Assembly (NCBI GenBank): GCA_003551965.1
Contig: PUOC01000290.1
Location: 1-49,817 of the forward strand
DNA from: Clostridiales bacterium
GTDB lineage: Bacteria; Bacillota; Limnochordia; Darwinibacteriales; B1SED10-159
Direction of reading: 5' to 3'
DNA length: 49,817 nucleotides
Made by a program: the position numbers and the translations under genes
Notes under the pieces: generated by a model
Databases searched by the model: none
Seen by the model: only the letters and a program-made list of their open reading frames with translations
What the model was told of the DNA's origin: nothing
Shown here: positions 35,739 to 44,031 of the stretch, in pieces
Layout of the letters: each line of letters starts with the position of its first letter
Numbering within the stretch: position 1 is the first letter of the stretch

Positions 35739-36674
35739 TCAGCGATGCCGAATCCGCTCTTCGGCGGGCACGATTTCCTGAATCCGGAGGCCGAAATTGT
35801 CATCAAGAACAATGACTTCGGCTTTGGCAATGGCGTATCCATTGATGAATAGATCGCAGGGCTGCCCGGCCATCTTGTCTAGCGCGATGACGCTGCCTGT
35901 CTCAAGCTCCATGATATCGCCTAACGTTATGTCCGCACTGCCGACTTCTGCTATAATCGGGAGTTTTACATCGTCTACCAAATCAATTTCCCGATCCTGT
36001 GCCGTGTCGCCGGACAATGTCAGTTCTCCAAAACTGGCGGGTTCAATGCTTACCTGCCTGTGATTGGCCCGCCGCCGGGTGCGATTGCTGGTGGGGGTCA
36101 GACGAGCAATTTCCCCTGTTCCTTGGGGCTGCTGTCCCTTGGTATCCTCGCCCATGTCCCTTCCCCCTTCCTCGACCTTTCCCTCCCACACCTGCCTAGG
36201 CAGGGCCAACCCGATAGACAAGTCACTGTGGCCCACAGTACTGGCAAACAGCAGCAGCTCCATATCGTCCCTGCAGCTGAACTTTTCCAATGCTTGACCA
36301 GAAGCGGTGGCCGGCTCGTACATCGTGCCCGAAAGGGGCTGGCCCCTTGTTGCAGATAAGGACTTCGCTGCGAACTGGGCCCATTCCCTGCCCACGATCT
36401 CCACAGCCCGGCTGGCTGTAACTCCCAGGACGACGCCCACGGACCGGGCTTCTTCCCTTGCGACGAAAATATGAAGGCGTGAACCATTGATGTCCATGGG
36501 TATTTCAAACAGCGAGGAGCCCAGGGCTTGCACGGCATCCTCATTCGTTGCGGGCCAGGGATCCTGGATGCGCACTGGCAGCTGCAGCAGTTTACTGAGA
36601 CGTTCGGCCAGTTTGTGCTTGCGAGAAGCGAACAAAGCGGCAGAAGAATGCTGGGATGGATTGTGCTCAGGCAA
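35739..36674 (-). CDS. fliN: FliN/FliY-type flagellar switch protein with degenerate CheC-like half
   Basis: A 311-residue protein from TTG 36674 (AAAGGAGG 7 bases upstream). The C-terminal 72 residues (about 230-301) are a clear FliN/SpoA domain: VDDVKLPIIAEVGSADITLG, ETGSVIALDKMAGQPCDLFI, NGYAIAKAEVIVLDDNFGLR. Residues about 14-160 resemble a CheC/FliM-middle fold in their order of paired helices and strands, as in FliY. The phosphatase pattern ExxN appears as ExxS (E24/S27) and ExxQ (E97/Q100), so CheY-P hydrolysis is unlikely. There is no N-terminal EIDALL-type CheY-binding peptide. A charged linker (165-228) joins the halves. It lies directly after fliL, where fliM would be expected. Confidence 0.85.
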   Translation of the reverse strand: MPEHNPSQHSSAALFASRKHKLAERLSKLLQLPVRIQDPWPATNEDAVQALGSSLFEIPMDINGSRLHIFVAREEARSVGVVLGVTASRAVEIVGREWAQFAAKSLSATRGQPLSGTMYEPATASGQALEKFSCRDDMELLLFASTVGHSDLSIGLALPRQVWEGKVEEGGRDMGEDTKGQQPQGTGEIARLTPTSNRTRRRANHRQVSIEPASFGELTLSGDTAQDREIDLVDDVKLPIIAEVGSADITLGDIMELETGSVIALDKMAGQPCDLFINGYAIAKAEVIVLDDNFGLRIQEIVPAEERIRHR

Positions 36675-36701
36675 TCGCGCTCCTCCTTTCTCCAACACTC
36701 C

Positions 36702-37184
36702 TTATTGCAGCACCAGGTCAATGAAATAAACGTCGACCACCTCACCGTGGATCAGGAGGTCGTTGATGGACGACACGATTTCTGTCCGCAGCGTCTCCAA
36801 ACCTTCGGTGCTGTCAATCTGGGCGGCGGTCTTCCCGCGCAGCAGCGTGATGATCCGGTCCCGCAGTTGCGGGTGCCTGTTTTCCAACTCCGAACGCAAG
36901 GAGCGATCATCGCTGATCTCCAGAACAATGCCGGTGCGGACAAAGCGGCTGCCGCGGGCATCGGAATTTTTGACGTTAACCGTGAACTCACCGACTTCAT
37001 AGACGGGACCCATAGATCGGGGTGTGTTGCCCTCTGTGTTACTGCCGCTGCCACTCCCGGCTAGTTCCGCTACGCCCCCTCCGAAGATCAGAAAGGTCGC
37101 AAAGGCACTGCCTACAGTGGCCAGTATAACCAGGGCCACGGCTACAATCAGCAGTTTGAAATCGACCTCTACTTTTCTGGCCAT
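36702..37184 (-). CDS. fliL: Flagellar basal body-associated protein FliL
   Basis: FliL surrounds the stator and raises motor torque. The 160-residue protein has a short cytoplasmic start, one membrane segment (LLIVAVALVILATVGSAFAT), a Gly/Ser/Asn linker and the periplasmic domain with VYEVGEFTVNVKNSDARG, ELENRHPQLRDRIITLLRGK and the ending VVDVYFIDLVLQ. CGGAGGG lies 8 bases before ATG 37184. It follows motB by 17 bases, an order common in Clostridia. Confidence 0.95.
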   Translation of the reverse strand: MARKVEVDFKLLIVAVALVILATVGSAFATFLIFGGGVAELAGSGSGSNTEGNTPRSMGPVYEVGEFTVNVKNSDARGSRFVRTGIVLEISDDRSLRSELENRHPQLRDRIITLLRGKTAAQIDSTEGLETLRTEIVSSINDLLIHGEVVDVYFIDLVLQ

Positions 37185-37201
37185 TTGATGTCCCTCCGTT
37201 A

Positions 37202-37927
37202 TCAGTTGGGCTCCCGTTGGGCAAGCGCTTGGTGCATGATGACAATGTCAACGCGCCGGTTCATGGCACGATCATCGGGGGTCTCATTGGGCCGAATCGG
37301 CCGATGCTCGCCGTAGCCGGCCGCTGAGAGGTTGTCCGGGTCAAATTCCTGTTCCTCGACTAAGTATCGCACTACCCGGGAGGCTCGGTGTGTAGAAAGC
37401 TCCCAGTTGGACGGAAATTGGGAAGTGCTGATGGGCAGATTGTCCGTATGTCCTTCGACGCGGATGGGGTTGTTTACTTGGCGCAGGAGTTCGGACATGG
37501 GTTTGAGGATCTCCATGGCCTCCTCTTTCAGTTCCGCACTGCCGAGATCAAAGAACACTTGGTCGGCGAAACGCACAATCAATCCCCGTTCTTCTTCCAT
37601 CTGCAGCTGGACCGTATCCTGCAGGCCTTCCCGTTCAAGATAATCGGTTAGCTGCCTTTCCAATTCATACAACTGCTGCATGTCGATCTCTGCCGTAGCT
37701 TCTTGGAAGGACGGCTCTTCCGTTACGGTCCGTCCGCCGTCAAGAACCGCGGAACCCCCTTGAAAGGCCGACATGATCTGCTGAAACTTCTGCATATCTA
37801 TGGAAGAAAAGGCATACATGAGTACAAAAAAGGCCAAAAGCAGTGTCACCATATCAGCATACGTCGTCATCCAATGCGGTGAGCCGCCTTTTTTACCTTC
37901 GCTGCGGTTGTTTGTTCTCCTAGGCAT
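37202..37927 (-). CDS. motB: Flagellar stator protein MotB
   Basis: MotB anchors the stator to peptidoglycan. The 241-residue protein has a basic N-terminus, one membrane segment with the ion-binding Asp25 (TTYADMVTLLLAFFVLMYAF), a plug/linker region, and an OmpA-like domain (about 135-235) with VEGHTDNLPI, WELSTHRASRVVRYLV and RAMNRRVDIVI. Its ATG overlaps the motA stop by 8 bases (ATGCCTAG), ensuring coupled synthesis. Proton or sodium use cannot be read with certainty. Confidence 0.96.
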   Translation of the reverse strand: MPRRTNNRSEGKKGGSPHWMTTYADMVTLLLAFFVLMYAFSSIDMQKFQQIMSAFQGGSAVLDGGRTVTEEPSFQEATAEIDMQQLYELERQLTDYLEREGLQDTVQLQMEEERGLIVRFADQVFFDLGSAELKEEAMEILKPMSELLRQVNNPIRVEGHTDNLPISTSQFPSNWELSTHRASRVVRYLVEEQEFDPDNLSAAGYGEHRPIRPNETPDDRAMNRRVDIVIMHQALAQREPN

Positions 37928-38717
37928 TGGAGGTCACTTCCTCGCCGGTTAGCTGCCCGCTTTCCTCGGTCCGCTGCTCAGGAGACAGAAAGGCCCTCAG
38001 TTTCTCTTCAACAATACGGGGATTTTCGCCCGCTTGAATGGATAAAATTCCTTCAATCATGACCTCGCGTATAAGGATCTCTTCGGCGCTCTTCACCTGC
38101 AGTTTGCCGGCAATGGGCAGAAAGACTAAGTTGGCTATGACAGCGCCATACAGTGTGGTCAACAGGGCTACGGCCATGCCGACCCCCACCTGATCCGGAT
38201 CATCGAGTTCCTGCAGCATCTGAATCAGTCCGATCAACGTACCGATCATGCCGAAAGCTGGTGCAATGGTTCCTAACTGGCTGAATATCTGCTGTCCTGT
38301 CTTGTGCCGCTGCTCTAAGAAGGCCAGATCAATTTCCAAAATACTTCGTACCAGCTCGGCATCGGTGCCGTCAACTACTAGTTGGATGCCCCGCTGCAGG
38401 AATTCCTCGTCGAGGCTCTGCGCCTTTTCTTCCAGGGCCAGCAGGCCTTCTCGGCGCGAACTTTCGGCAAAGTCGACCAAGGTGTCGATGACCTTGCGGG
38501 GATTGCGGGCGCTGTCGCTGAAGGCCACTCGGACCAATGGCAGGACTCCCACAACATTTTTCATGGGAAAGTTGACAAACAAAGCGGCAAAGGTTCCTCC
38601 GAGAACAATCATCAGTCCGGCAGGATTCCAAAACAACCCCATTTCTCCGCCCATAACGATTGAGCCCATCAGAAGACCGGTACCCAATGTAATGCCTAAT
38701 AGGGTGGCTAGATCCAT
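37920..38717 (-). CDS. motA: Flagellar stator protein MotA
   Basis: MotA forms the pentameric ion channel around MotB. From ATG 38717 it is 265 residues with four membrane segments (first LLGITLGTGLLMGSIVMGG; second LIVLGGTFAAL-like; third QLGTIAPAFGMIGTLIGLIQ; fourth VALLTTLYGAVIANLVFLPI). A cytosolic loop lies between the second and third. The C-terminus is rich in Glu and Arg. The ribosome binding site is weak (TGGGG). It is preceded by an 11-bp hairpin after flgE. Confidence 0.95.
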   Translation of the reverse strand: MDLATLLGITLGTGLLMGSIVMGGEMGLFWNPAGLMIVLGGTFAALFVNFPMKNVVGVLPLVRVAFSDSARNPRKVIDTLVDFAESSRREGLLALEEKAQSLDEEFLQRGIQLVVDGTDAELVRSILEIDLAFLEQRHKTGQQIFSQLGTIAPAFGMIGTLIGLIQMLQELDDPDQVGVGMAVALLTTLYGAVIANLVFLPIAGKLQVKSAEEILIREVMIEGILSIQAGENPRIVEEKLRAFLSPEQRTEESGQLTGEEVTSNA

Positions 38718-38752
38718 CACGTCAGCCCCATTTCTGCCTTGGTTTTGGCTAA

Positions 38753-38777
38753 GGGGCCGGACCCTTGGTCCGGCCCC
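38753..38777 (-). terminator. Perfect 11-bp GC-rich hairpin between flgE and motA
   Basis: On the minus strand GGGGCCGGACC (38777-38767) pairs with GGTCCGGCCCC (38763-38753) around a three-base loop, followed by TTAGCC. The stem is very stable but the T run is poor, so it may attenuate, pause, or protect the upstream mRNA 3' end rather than terminate fully. It lies 10 bases after the flgE stop. Confidence 0.6.
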
Positions 38778-38787
38778 GGACAGCACA

Positions 38788-40164
38788 CTATCGCTTCAGA
38801 TTCACCAATTCCTGGAGCATTTCGTCAGACGAGGTAATGGTGCGGGAATTGGCTTGGAAGCCCCTTTGGGTGATGATCATGTTGGTGAACTCCTGGCTTA
38901 GGTCAACGTTGGACATTTCCAATGAACTAGGGGCGATGTCGCCGAATCCTCCGGTCCCGGCGGTGCCTAACATGGCCTGTCCGGAGTTGCTGGACTCGCT
39001 GAACATGGTTTCGCCATCTTTGTTCAATCCAGCAGCGTTGGGGAAGCGGGCCATTCCTACCTGGCCTAAAGGCCGAGTTAATCCGTTGGAATAACTACCA
39101 GTGATGACTCCCCGCTGGTCGATGGTATAGCTTTCTAGGGACCCACTGGCATATCCGTTTTGATCCCGCACGGCGGCCGTGGATTCTTCGGCATAGTTGG
39201 TGAAATCGGAGAAGTCCAGAGAAATCTCCAGGGGATCCACGCCCGAACCGCCACCGAAGTCGAATGTAAAGGTAGTGTCTACAGGATCCACCGACTCGTA
39301 GGAGCCGTTGTTGTCAAAGGCAATACTTCCCACGCTGGGTCCGTCTAAAGACGGTTCCGTACCGGTGACGGTTTCAAATTCGCCATTTTCATCATAGAAG
39401 AAAAGATCGCCGGGGTCGAGAGCATCAAACGGATCTTCGTTGCCGTGGATATCCTCATGATAGACTTCAAAGCTGCCGACTCGAGTCAGATGATAGCCCC
39501 ATTCGCCGTTTTCCTGACGAAAGGCGGCTTCCACCGGCACGCGGTTTCCTTTGGAGTCATAGGCGTTTACCGAGCGGCTGATGGTTTCGGCCCCTTCCCG
39601 GGCGTCGAGATTACCGCTGTAGCGAATCCGGTTGGTTGCCTGCGGGTTGATGGTATCGGTGGTCGGGATATAGATGGGCTGCATGGCTTGATTGGTGTCA
39701 ATGTTGCCCTCTCCGTCGGCACGATATCCCATGACCCGCATGCCGTTCACTTTGCTGACCAGATTGCCAGTGGCCTGCGCTTCGCTGCCTTCAATGGTTT
39801 CATCGAGGCCGAACATGCCGGCTCGGGTATAGACGTCTTGGTCACCTTGGGAAAGAATAAAGAAACCGTCGCCTTCAATGGCCAAATCTGTGGTATTTCC
39901 TGTTGATTCCGTATTTCCTTGGCTGTGCATCACATCGATGCTGCCCAGCTGGACCCCTAAGCCTACCTGCTGGGGATTGGTTCCCCCGACGGTTTCTGTG
40001 GGGGCCGATGCTCCCTGGATGGTCTGGCTCAGCATTTCTTGAAACGACGCACGCGAACTCTTGAAGCCATAGGTGTTGACATTGGCAATGTTGTTTCCGA
40101 CGATGTCCATACGCGTTTGGTGCGTGCGCAGGCCTGATACGCCGGCAAACATCGACCGCATCAT
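38788..40164 (-). CDS. flgE: Flagellar hook protein FlgE
   Basis: FlgE forms the hook. The 458-residue protein has the N-terminal rod/hook motif (MFAGVSGLRTHQTRMDIVGN NIANVNTYGFK), the D1 motif LAIEGDGFFIL, acidic central domains with a Gly/Asp-rich stretch, and the C-terminal motif SLEMSNVDLSQEFTNMIITQ with GFQANSRTI. ATG 40164 has AAGGAGG 9 bases upstream; a second ATG follows. It is followed by a hairpin. flbD, often found next, is missing. Confidence 0.96.
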   Translation of the reverse strand: MMRSMFAGVSGLRTHQTRMDIVGNNIANVNTYGFKSSRASFQEMLSQTIQGASAPTETVGGTNPQQVGLGVQLGSIDVMHSQGNTESTGNTTDLAIEGDGFFILSQGDQDVYTRAGMFGLDETIEGSEAQATGNLVSKVNGMRVMGYRADGEGNIDTNQAMQPIYIPTTDTINPQATNRIRYSGNLDAREGAETISRSVNAYDSKGNRVPVEAAFRQENGEWGYHLTRVGSFEVYHEDIHGNEDPFDALDPGDLFFYDENGEFETVTGTEPSLDGPSVGSIAFDNNGSYESVDPVDTTFTFDFGGGSGVDPLEISLDFSDFTNYAEESTAAVRDQNGYASGSLESYTIDQRGVITGSYSNGLTRPLGQVGMARFPNAAGLNKDGETMFSESSNSGQAMLGTAGTGGFGDIAPSSLEMSNVDLSQEFTNMIITQRGFQANSRTITSSDEMLQELVNLKR

Positions 40165-40248
40165 AGGCAGATTCCTCCTTCGTTTTCAAAGCTCCCCATC
40201 GATCACTCTGGCGGAGCTAGGGCCTCCTTACGGTCCAGCCCTGGTGAA

Positions 40249-40653
40249 TCATGAATCGTCCCTTGTGACTACAGCACTGTCAATATTGGTGAACACATTA
40301 TCCTTTACACTATCGCCGTCCATGGCTGTGATCACTGTCCGGTTTTTGACACTGACCACAAAGGCCAGATCATCGACCAGTACCAATGATTCCCGTCCGC
40401 CCCTATCGGCGGCTTGGTTTACTGCCTTTTGGAGGGCCTCGATCTGTTTTGGTGAAAGCTGAATGTTCCGGGCGGCCAGTCGCTTCTCGGCATGCGCCGA
40501 GAATTTGACCTCATCCTGCTGCAGGTGCTGCTTCAAGAGCTCTTGAAACTCCGTCGCTGACGAACTGTCCGTCTTACTTGGTTTCTGCTTGGGTTGGATT
40601 TTCTGTCCAGGCTGAATGGGAAGTCCGCGCGGTACGTGGAAGTTATGATTCAT
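40249..40653 (-). CDS. Flagellar operon protein of the TIGR02530 type
   Basis: A 134-residue hydrophilic protein found between flgD and flgE in many Gram-positive flagellar operons, function unknown. The diagnostic part is [18 protein letters not shown] followed by [20 protein letters not shown] and [15 protein letters not shown], then a [13 protein letters not shown] ending. It is likely cytosolic, and a role in hook assembly is often assumed from context only. ATG 40653 overlaps the flgD end by 11 bases and has GGGAGGGG upstream. An 84-base gap follows before flgE. Confidence 0.88.
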   Translation of the reverse strand: MNHNFHVPRGLPIQPGQKIQPKQKPSKTDSSSATEFQELLKQHLQQDEVKFSAHAEKRLAARNIQLSPKQIEALQKAVNQAADRGGRESLVLVDDLAFVVSVKNRTVITAMDGDSVKDNVFTNIDSAVVTRDDS

Positions 40654-41110
40654 CGCGAGCCCCTCCCTGCTGTATGCTGACAACTTCGGTGAAATCATAT
40701 AACTGCCCGTCCACCTGCAGAAGGGGCCAGTCCTCTTCAAAGCGGACTCCTTCCACCCGTCCGCTAAGGGCTTCTCCCTCACCGGTCAAGAGTTCCACAT
40801 CTTTTCCTAGCATGTTCATGGCTTGCCCGAGCGCCGTCAACTGCTGCTGGGCTTTCATCATCTGTCCCATCGTGCTGTTGAGATTCTGCATTTGTTCGAG
40901 ACTGCTGAACTGGGCCAGCTGGGCTACGAACTCCTGGTCTTCCACGGGGTTAATGGGGTCCTGATAGCGAAGTTGTGTAGTCAGCAATTTGAGAAAGTCC
41001 TCTTTTCCCAACGTCTGATCCTCGCCAAAAACTGCCGGGGTACTTTCTGGGTGGGCTCCGGTACCCTTATCGGCATTGGCTGTCATCAACGATTGCGGGC
41101 CGTAGATCAT
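40643..41110 (-). CDS. flgD: Flagellar hook capping protein FlgD
   Basis: FlgD caps the growing hook. The 155-residue protein has the exported N-terminal part with the [20 protein letters not shown] motif and [21 protein letters not shown] short C-terminal beta part follows ([20 protein letters not shown]). It is shorter than E. coli FlgD (about 230) and like the reduced Gram-positive form. ATG 41110 follows an AGGAGGTG site. It lies 14 bases after fliK. Confidence 0.93.
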   Translation of the reverse strand: MIYGPQSLMTANADKGTGAHPESTPAVFGEDQTLGKEDFLKLLTTQLRYQDPINPVEDQEFVAQLAQFSSLEQMQNLNSTMGQMMKAQQQLTALGQAMNMLGKDVELLTGEGEALSGRVEGVRFEEDWPLLQVDGQLYDFTEVVSIQQGGARDES

Positions 41111-41124
41111 CTGGTCTTCACCTC

Positions 41125-42969
41125 CTATGCTCGAAGATTGACGCTTCCGTCGGTATGGATTCCTGCCGGCCGTGCCGGTTCGGCTCCGACTGGCGTTATT
41201 TCATCTTCCCCGGCAATCCCAGAATGGGAGCTGTGGTCTGGTTCAGACCATGGGCCCTGCCCGGAAAAGCCTCCATCGCCTCGGGCCTCACCGCCGCTGA
41301 CATCTACGGAAACGCTGTCCACCTCCAATCCCATCTCTTGAAGTTGCGACCGTAGCTGGCCAAGCTGCGATTGGATAATTTCCTTCACCGTCGGGCTTTC
41401 CGCTGCAAACTGCGCCGTGACAACGCCCTGTTCCACCACAACACGGATCCGAACTTCACCGAGGTGGTCAGGCTGCAGTTGGATTCGGACCTCGCCGCGC
41501 TCTGCATTGGAAACCATCTGCATCCGGTTGACAATCTGGGCCGTAATGTCCTCTGGAAGGACACTGCGGTTGGTTTCGGGGGCCGCATTCCGCACCATGC
41601 CTTCGTTTAGCTGGGCCTGCTGGGTTTGAGCGGGCAGCGGTCCCGGTGTTCGATCATCGACGGCAGCCTGTTTCTGCGAATCCGAACCGGCATGGGTTTG
41701 TTGGACCCCGGCGCTCCGAGCAGCATTGGCCGTCGGATTGGTGTCCGTGGGCGTCTGGAGACGTCGCACCGCACTGTCTTGGTTGGATTCCCCGTTTTCT
41801 GCCGTAGGCCGGGAACCGGTGATGCGCCGGCCTTTTTGCTCCGAAGCTTCTTCTGGGCCGGAGGAAAAGGGTCCATCGCTTTGCAGGGACGATTCTGCCT
41901 TATCCCGGTGAGCTGCCGCTAAAACATTGGTGCTGTTTTTCTGTGCGGCTGCCATGGCTGTACTTTTTTCGGGAGTTTCAGTGTCTCCGATGAATGCATC
42001 TCCATCAGGCTTCCACCAGTTGTCCGGGGTCAGCAAAGGCAGTTTGATGCGCTCAAGCCCATCAAGCAGTGGCAGCTCCGCCGGAATGCCTCCTGGTGCT
42101 GTTGGGTGTGCGGGCAGCTTGGGGATCAGGAACCGGTGGTGAAATGACCCGTCTTCCTCTAGCAAGCCCGGCCATGGATCGTCATTTGCTGCGGCGGTTG
42201 CGTTAGCAAGTTCTGGGGCCTTCGCTTTGGCGACTGCAGTGCCTAGTTCATGGCGTATGGAGGAATCTTGGTCCTCCGCAACGCCGGACCAAGGAAACAC
42301 TTTCTGCTGGAAAAGACGGGTCCAACCGTCGGTTTGGGCCGAGGAGCCAGCAGAAACTGCACTTCCTCCCTGACCTCCGTAGGTGCTTTTTTGGGATCGG
42401 CCTTCTGTGTATGGCAGATGGCCATTGCGGCGCTGAAGGGCCTTCTCTGTGTATGCTGCCTCCGCAGCATTCTGCGACACCGGCTGGTAGACCCGTGGGC
42501 CGTGGGCAGTGTTGGGCTGCCTGCGTGTGAGATCAGTGTCTTCTTGGTTCCCTCGGAGTGCAGCTTCCTCACCGGACGTCTCCTGGGCCTCAGCCGCGGA
42601 AGGCAAATGTTGTTCTAGAATCTGCTGTAATTCCTTTGCCGCTTCATCCGATGCCATCCCATGGGAGCCGAGGTGGTCTTCGATTGTGCTGTGAAGTTCT
42701 TCCAAATCCACGAGGCCTGCTTGAAATCTGGCAATCAATTCCGACCACATGCGGCCGGACAGCTCCGCTTCACCAAGGACAGACAGCAACTGGCCGCGGA
42801 CAATCTGCGGTGCTGGAAGAAAACCGATCGATTGCCCGATATTGTCCTGCAGGAGTTCGAAGAATCCACCTGTGCCACAAGACGCTTCACCTCCGCCGAG
42901 CGGCTCGCCGTCCCCTTTGTGTTCGGTGATCTCTTTGGCTGCGGCCATCAGCAATTGGTTGATCTGCAA
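41125..42969 (-). CDS. fliK: Hook-length control protein FliK
   Basis: FliK measures the hook and triggers the FlhB switch. From TTG 42969 (AGGAGG 6 bases upstream) it is 614 residues. The first about 480 residues are Gln/Ala/Glu-rich, low in hydrophobics and probably disordered, as in other FliK rulers. The C-terminal domain (about 485-575) has [20 protein letters not shown] and [20 protein letters not shown]. The final part is Gly/Ser-rich. It lies between ylxF and flgD, the standard order. Confidence 0.93.
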   Translation of the reverse strand: MQINQLLMAAAKEITEHKGDGEPLGGGEASCGTGGFFELLQDNIGQSIGFLPAPQIVRGQLLSVLGEAELSGRMWSELIARFQAGLVDLEELHSTIEDHLGSHGMASDEAAKELQQILEQHLPSAAEAQETSGEEAALRGNQEDTDLTRRQPNTAHGPRVYQPVSQNAAEAAYTEKALQRRNGHLPYTEGRSQKSTYGGQGGSAVSAGSSAQTDGWTRLFQQKVFPWSGVAEDQDSSIRHELGTAVAKAKAPELANATAAANDDPWPGLLEEDGSFHHRFLIPKLPAHPTAPGGIPAELPLLDGLERIKLPLLTPDNWWKPDGDAFIGDTETPEKSTAMAAAQKNSTNVLAAAHRDKAESSLQSDGPFSSGPEEASEQKGRRITGSRPTAENGESNQDSAVRRLQTPTDTNPTANAARSAGVQQTHAGSDSQKQAAVDDRTPGPLPAQTQQAQLNEGMVRNAAPETNRSVLPEDITAQIVNRMQMVSNAERGEVRIQLQPDHLGEVRIRVVVEQGVVTAQFAAESPTVKEIIQSQLGQLRSQLQEMGLEVDSVSVDVSGGEARGDGGFSGQGPWSEPDHSSHSGIAGEDEITPVGAEPARPAGIHTDGSVNLRA

Positions 42970-42996
42970 ATTATCACCTCCTTTCGGGCACACTAT

Positions 42997-43569
42997 TTAT
43001 TGACGCCCCTCCGTCAGCTGCCGGCTGAGTTGTGCGGCCAGATCGGGGTCCAACTCCGCCATGATGGCCGAAGAACTCCTTGCATTCATGGCCCGCAGTA
43101 TGTTCAGGGCCACATCCAGATCCAACCGTTCAAAAATTGCTGCAGCCTCCGTCGGGCGCATCTCGGAGTACATGTCTGCTAAACGGGAGATGTTCTCTTC
43201 CTCCGCCTGCAGCCCTTTGACCTCCGCCCGCAGATGTTCGATTTCCTGCCGGCGATTTTCTAACTCTTGTTCCCGGCTGTCCAGAGCCGCAGAACGGTGG
43301 TCTAGTTCACGCTGTTGCTGGTCAAGCTCTTCCCTCACAGTCTCGAGGTCGTCCCACGCGGCAGCAAGTTTCTGCTCCTTGGCTTCCATGGCCGCTTCCA
43401 CGTCTTGGCCGCGTTCATAGGTGCGAAGGTATGCGGACCAGCGGGGATGGTCCTCGGCATAGGAAAGCACCCATGTTTGCGGATGGATTACATCCGTGAT
43501 TGTGAAGACGACCAATGCGGCCGCCAGTGCAGCAAAAAGGGCTAGAACAGCCAATACCCACTTCAGCAA
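42997..43569 (-). CDS. ylxF: YlxF/MotE-like membrane coiled-coil protein
   Basis: A 190-residue protein with one N-terminal membrane segment (WVLAVLALFAALAAALVVFT), a long coiled coil (about 55-130, Glu/Gln/Leu/Arg-rich) and a C-terminal MgtE-N/FliG-like helical domain with YSEMRPTEAAAIFERLDLDV and ALNILRAMNARSSSAIMAEL. This is the YlxF/MotE form found between fliJ and fliK. In other systems MotE-like proteins chaperone the stator. The role here is inferred. TTG 43569 has AGGAGG 7 bases upstream. Confidence 0.9.
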   Translation of the reverse strand: MLKWVLAVLALFAALAAALVVFTITDVIHPQTWVLSYAEDHPRWSAYLRTYERGQDVEAAMEAKEQKLAAAWDDLETVREELDQQQRELDHRSAALDSREQELENRRQEIEHLRAEVKGLQAEEENISRLADMYSEMRPTEAAAIFERLDLDVALNILRAMNARSSSAIMAELDPDLAAQLSRQLTEGRQ

Positions 43570-43593
43570 TATTCTTCCTCCTCACCGGATTGT

Positions 43594-44019
43594 TTACAGG
43601 GATTGGGCATTCTTGGCTGCATCATCGAGCAAGTTTTGCTCCTGCCGGAGTCGTTCGGCGCTGTGTTCTTCATACTGTTTTTCCTTCAGTTTGTCCAACG
43701 ACTCCCTATCCTGCCGAGCCTCGATCCACCTTTGGCGTGCCGTCTCTTCCCGGGCATCGGCTTCGGAGACAACTGTCCTTTGCTGGGCAATCCGCCGATC
43801 GAGAACTGATATGTACTGGTACATGGCCGTACGCAGTTCTAAGTCCATCTGTCCGTAACCAAAGGCTGCTGCGTCGCTGCGTTCGCTTTCTAGGCGCTGC
43901 AGTGCCTGGTGCTGCAGCTGGGCATGGTCCCTGGCTTGGGACCAATCTCTTTGGGCGCGATCTTCTAGATGCTCTCGAATTCTGCGGACGCGTTCAAGAC
44001 GGAAATGGAACGGCTGCAT
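43594..44019 (-). CDS. fliJ: Flagellar export chaperone FliJ
   Basis: FliJ is the coiled-coil stalk of the export ATPase. The 141-residue protein is almost wholly helical with heptad-like spacing, begins PFHFRLERVRRIREHLEDRA, and contains many Gln, Arg and Glu, as expected for a family with low identity. Position between fliI and ylxF supports the call. ATG 44019 follows GGAGG. It ends 24 bases before ylxF. Confidence 0.88.
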   Translation of the reverse strand: MQPFHFRLERVRRIREHLEDRAQRDWSQARDHAQLQHQALQRLESERSDAAAFGYGQMDLELRTAMYQYISVLDRRIAQQRTVVSEADAREETARQRWIEARQDRESLDKLKEKQYEEHSAERLRQEQNLLDDAAKNAQSL

Positions 44020-44031
44020 GGGTGCGCCTCC

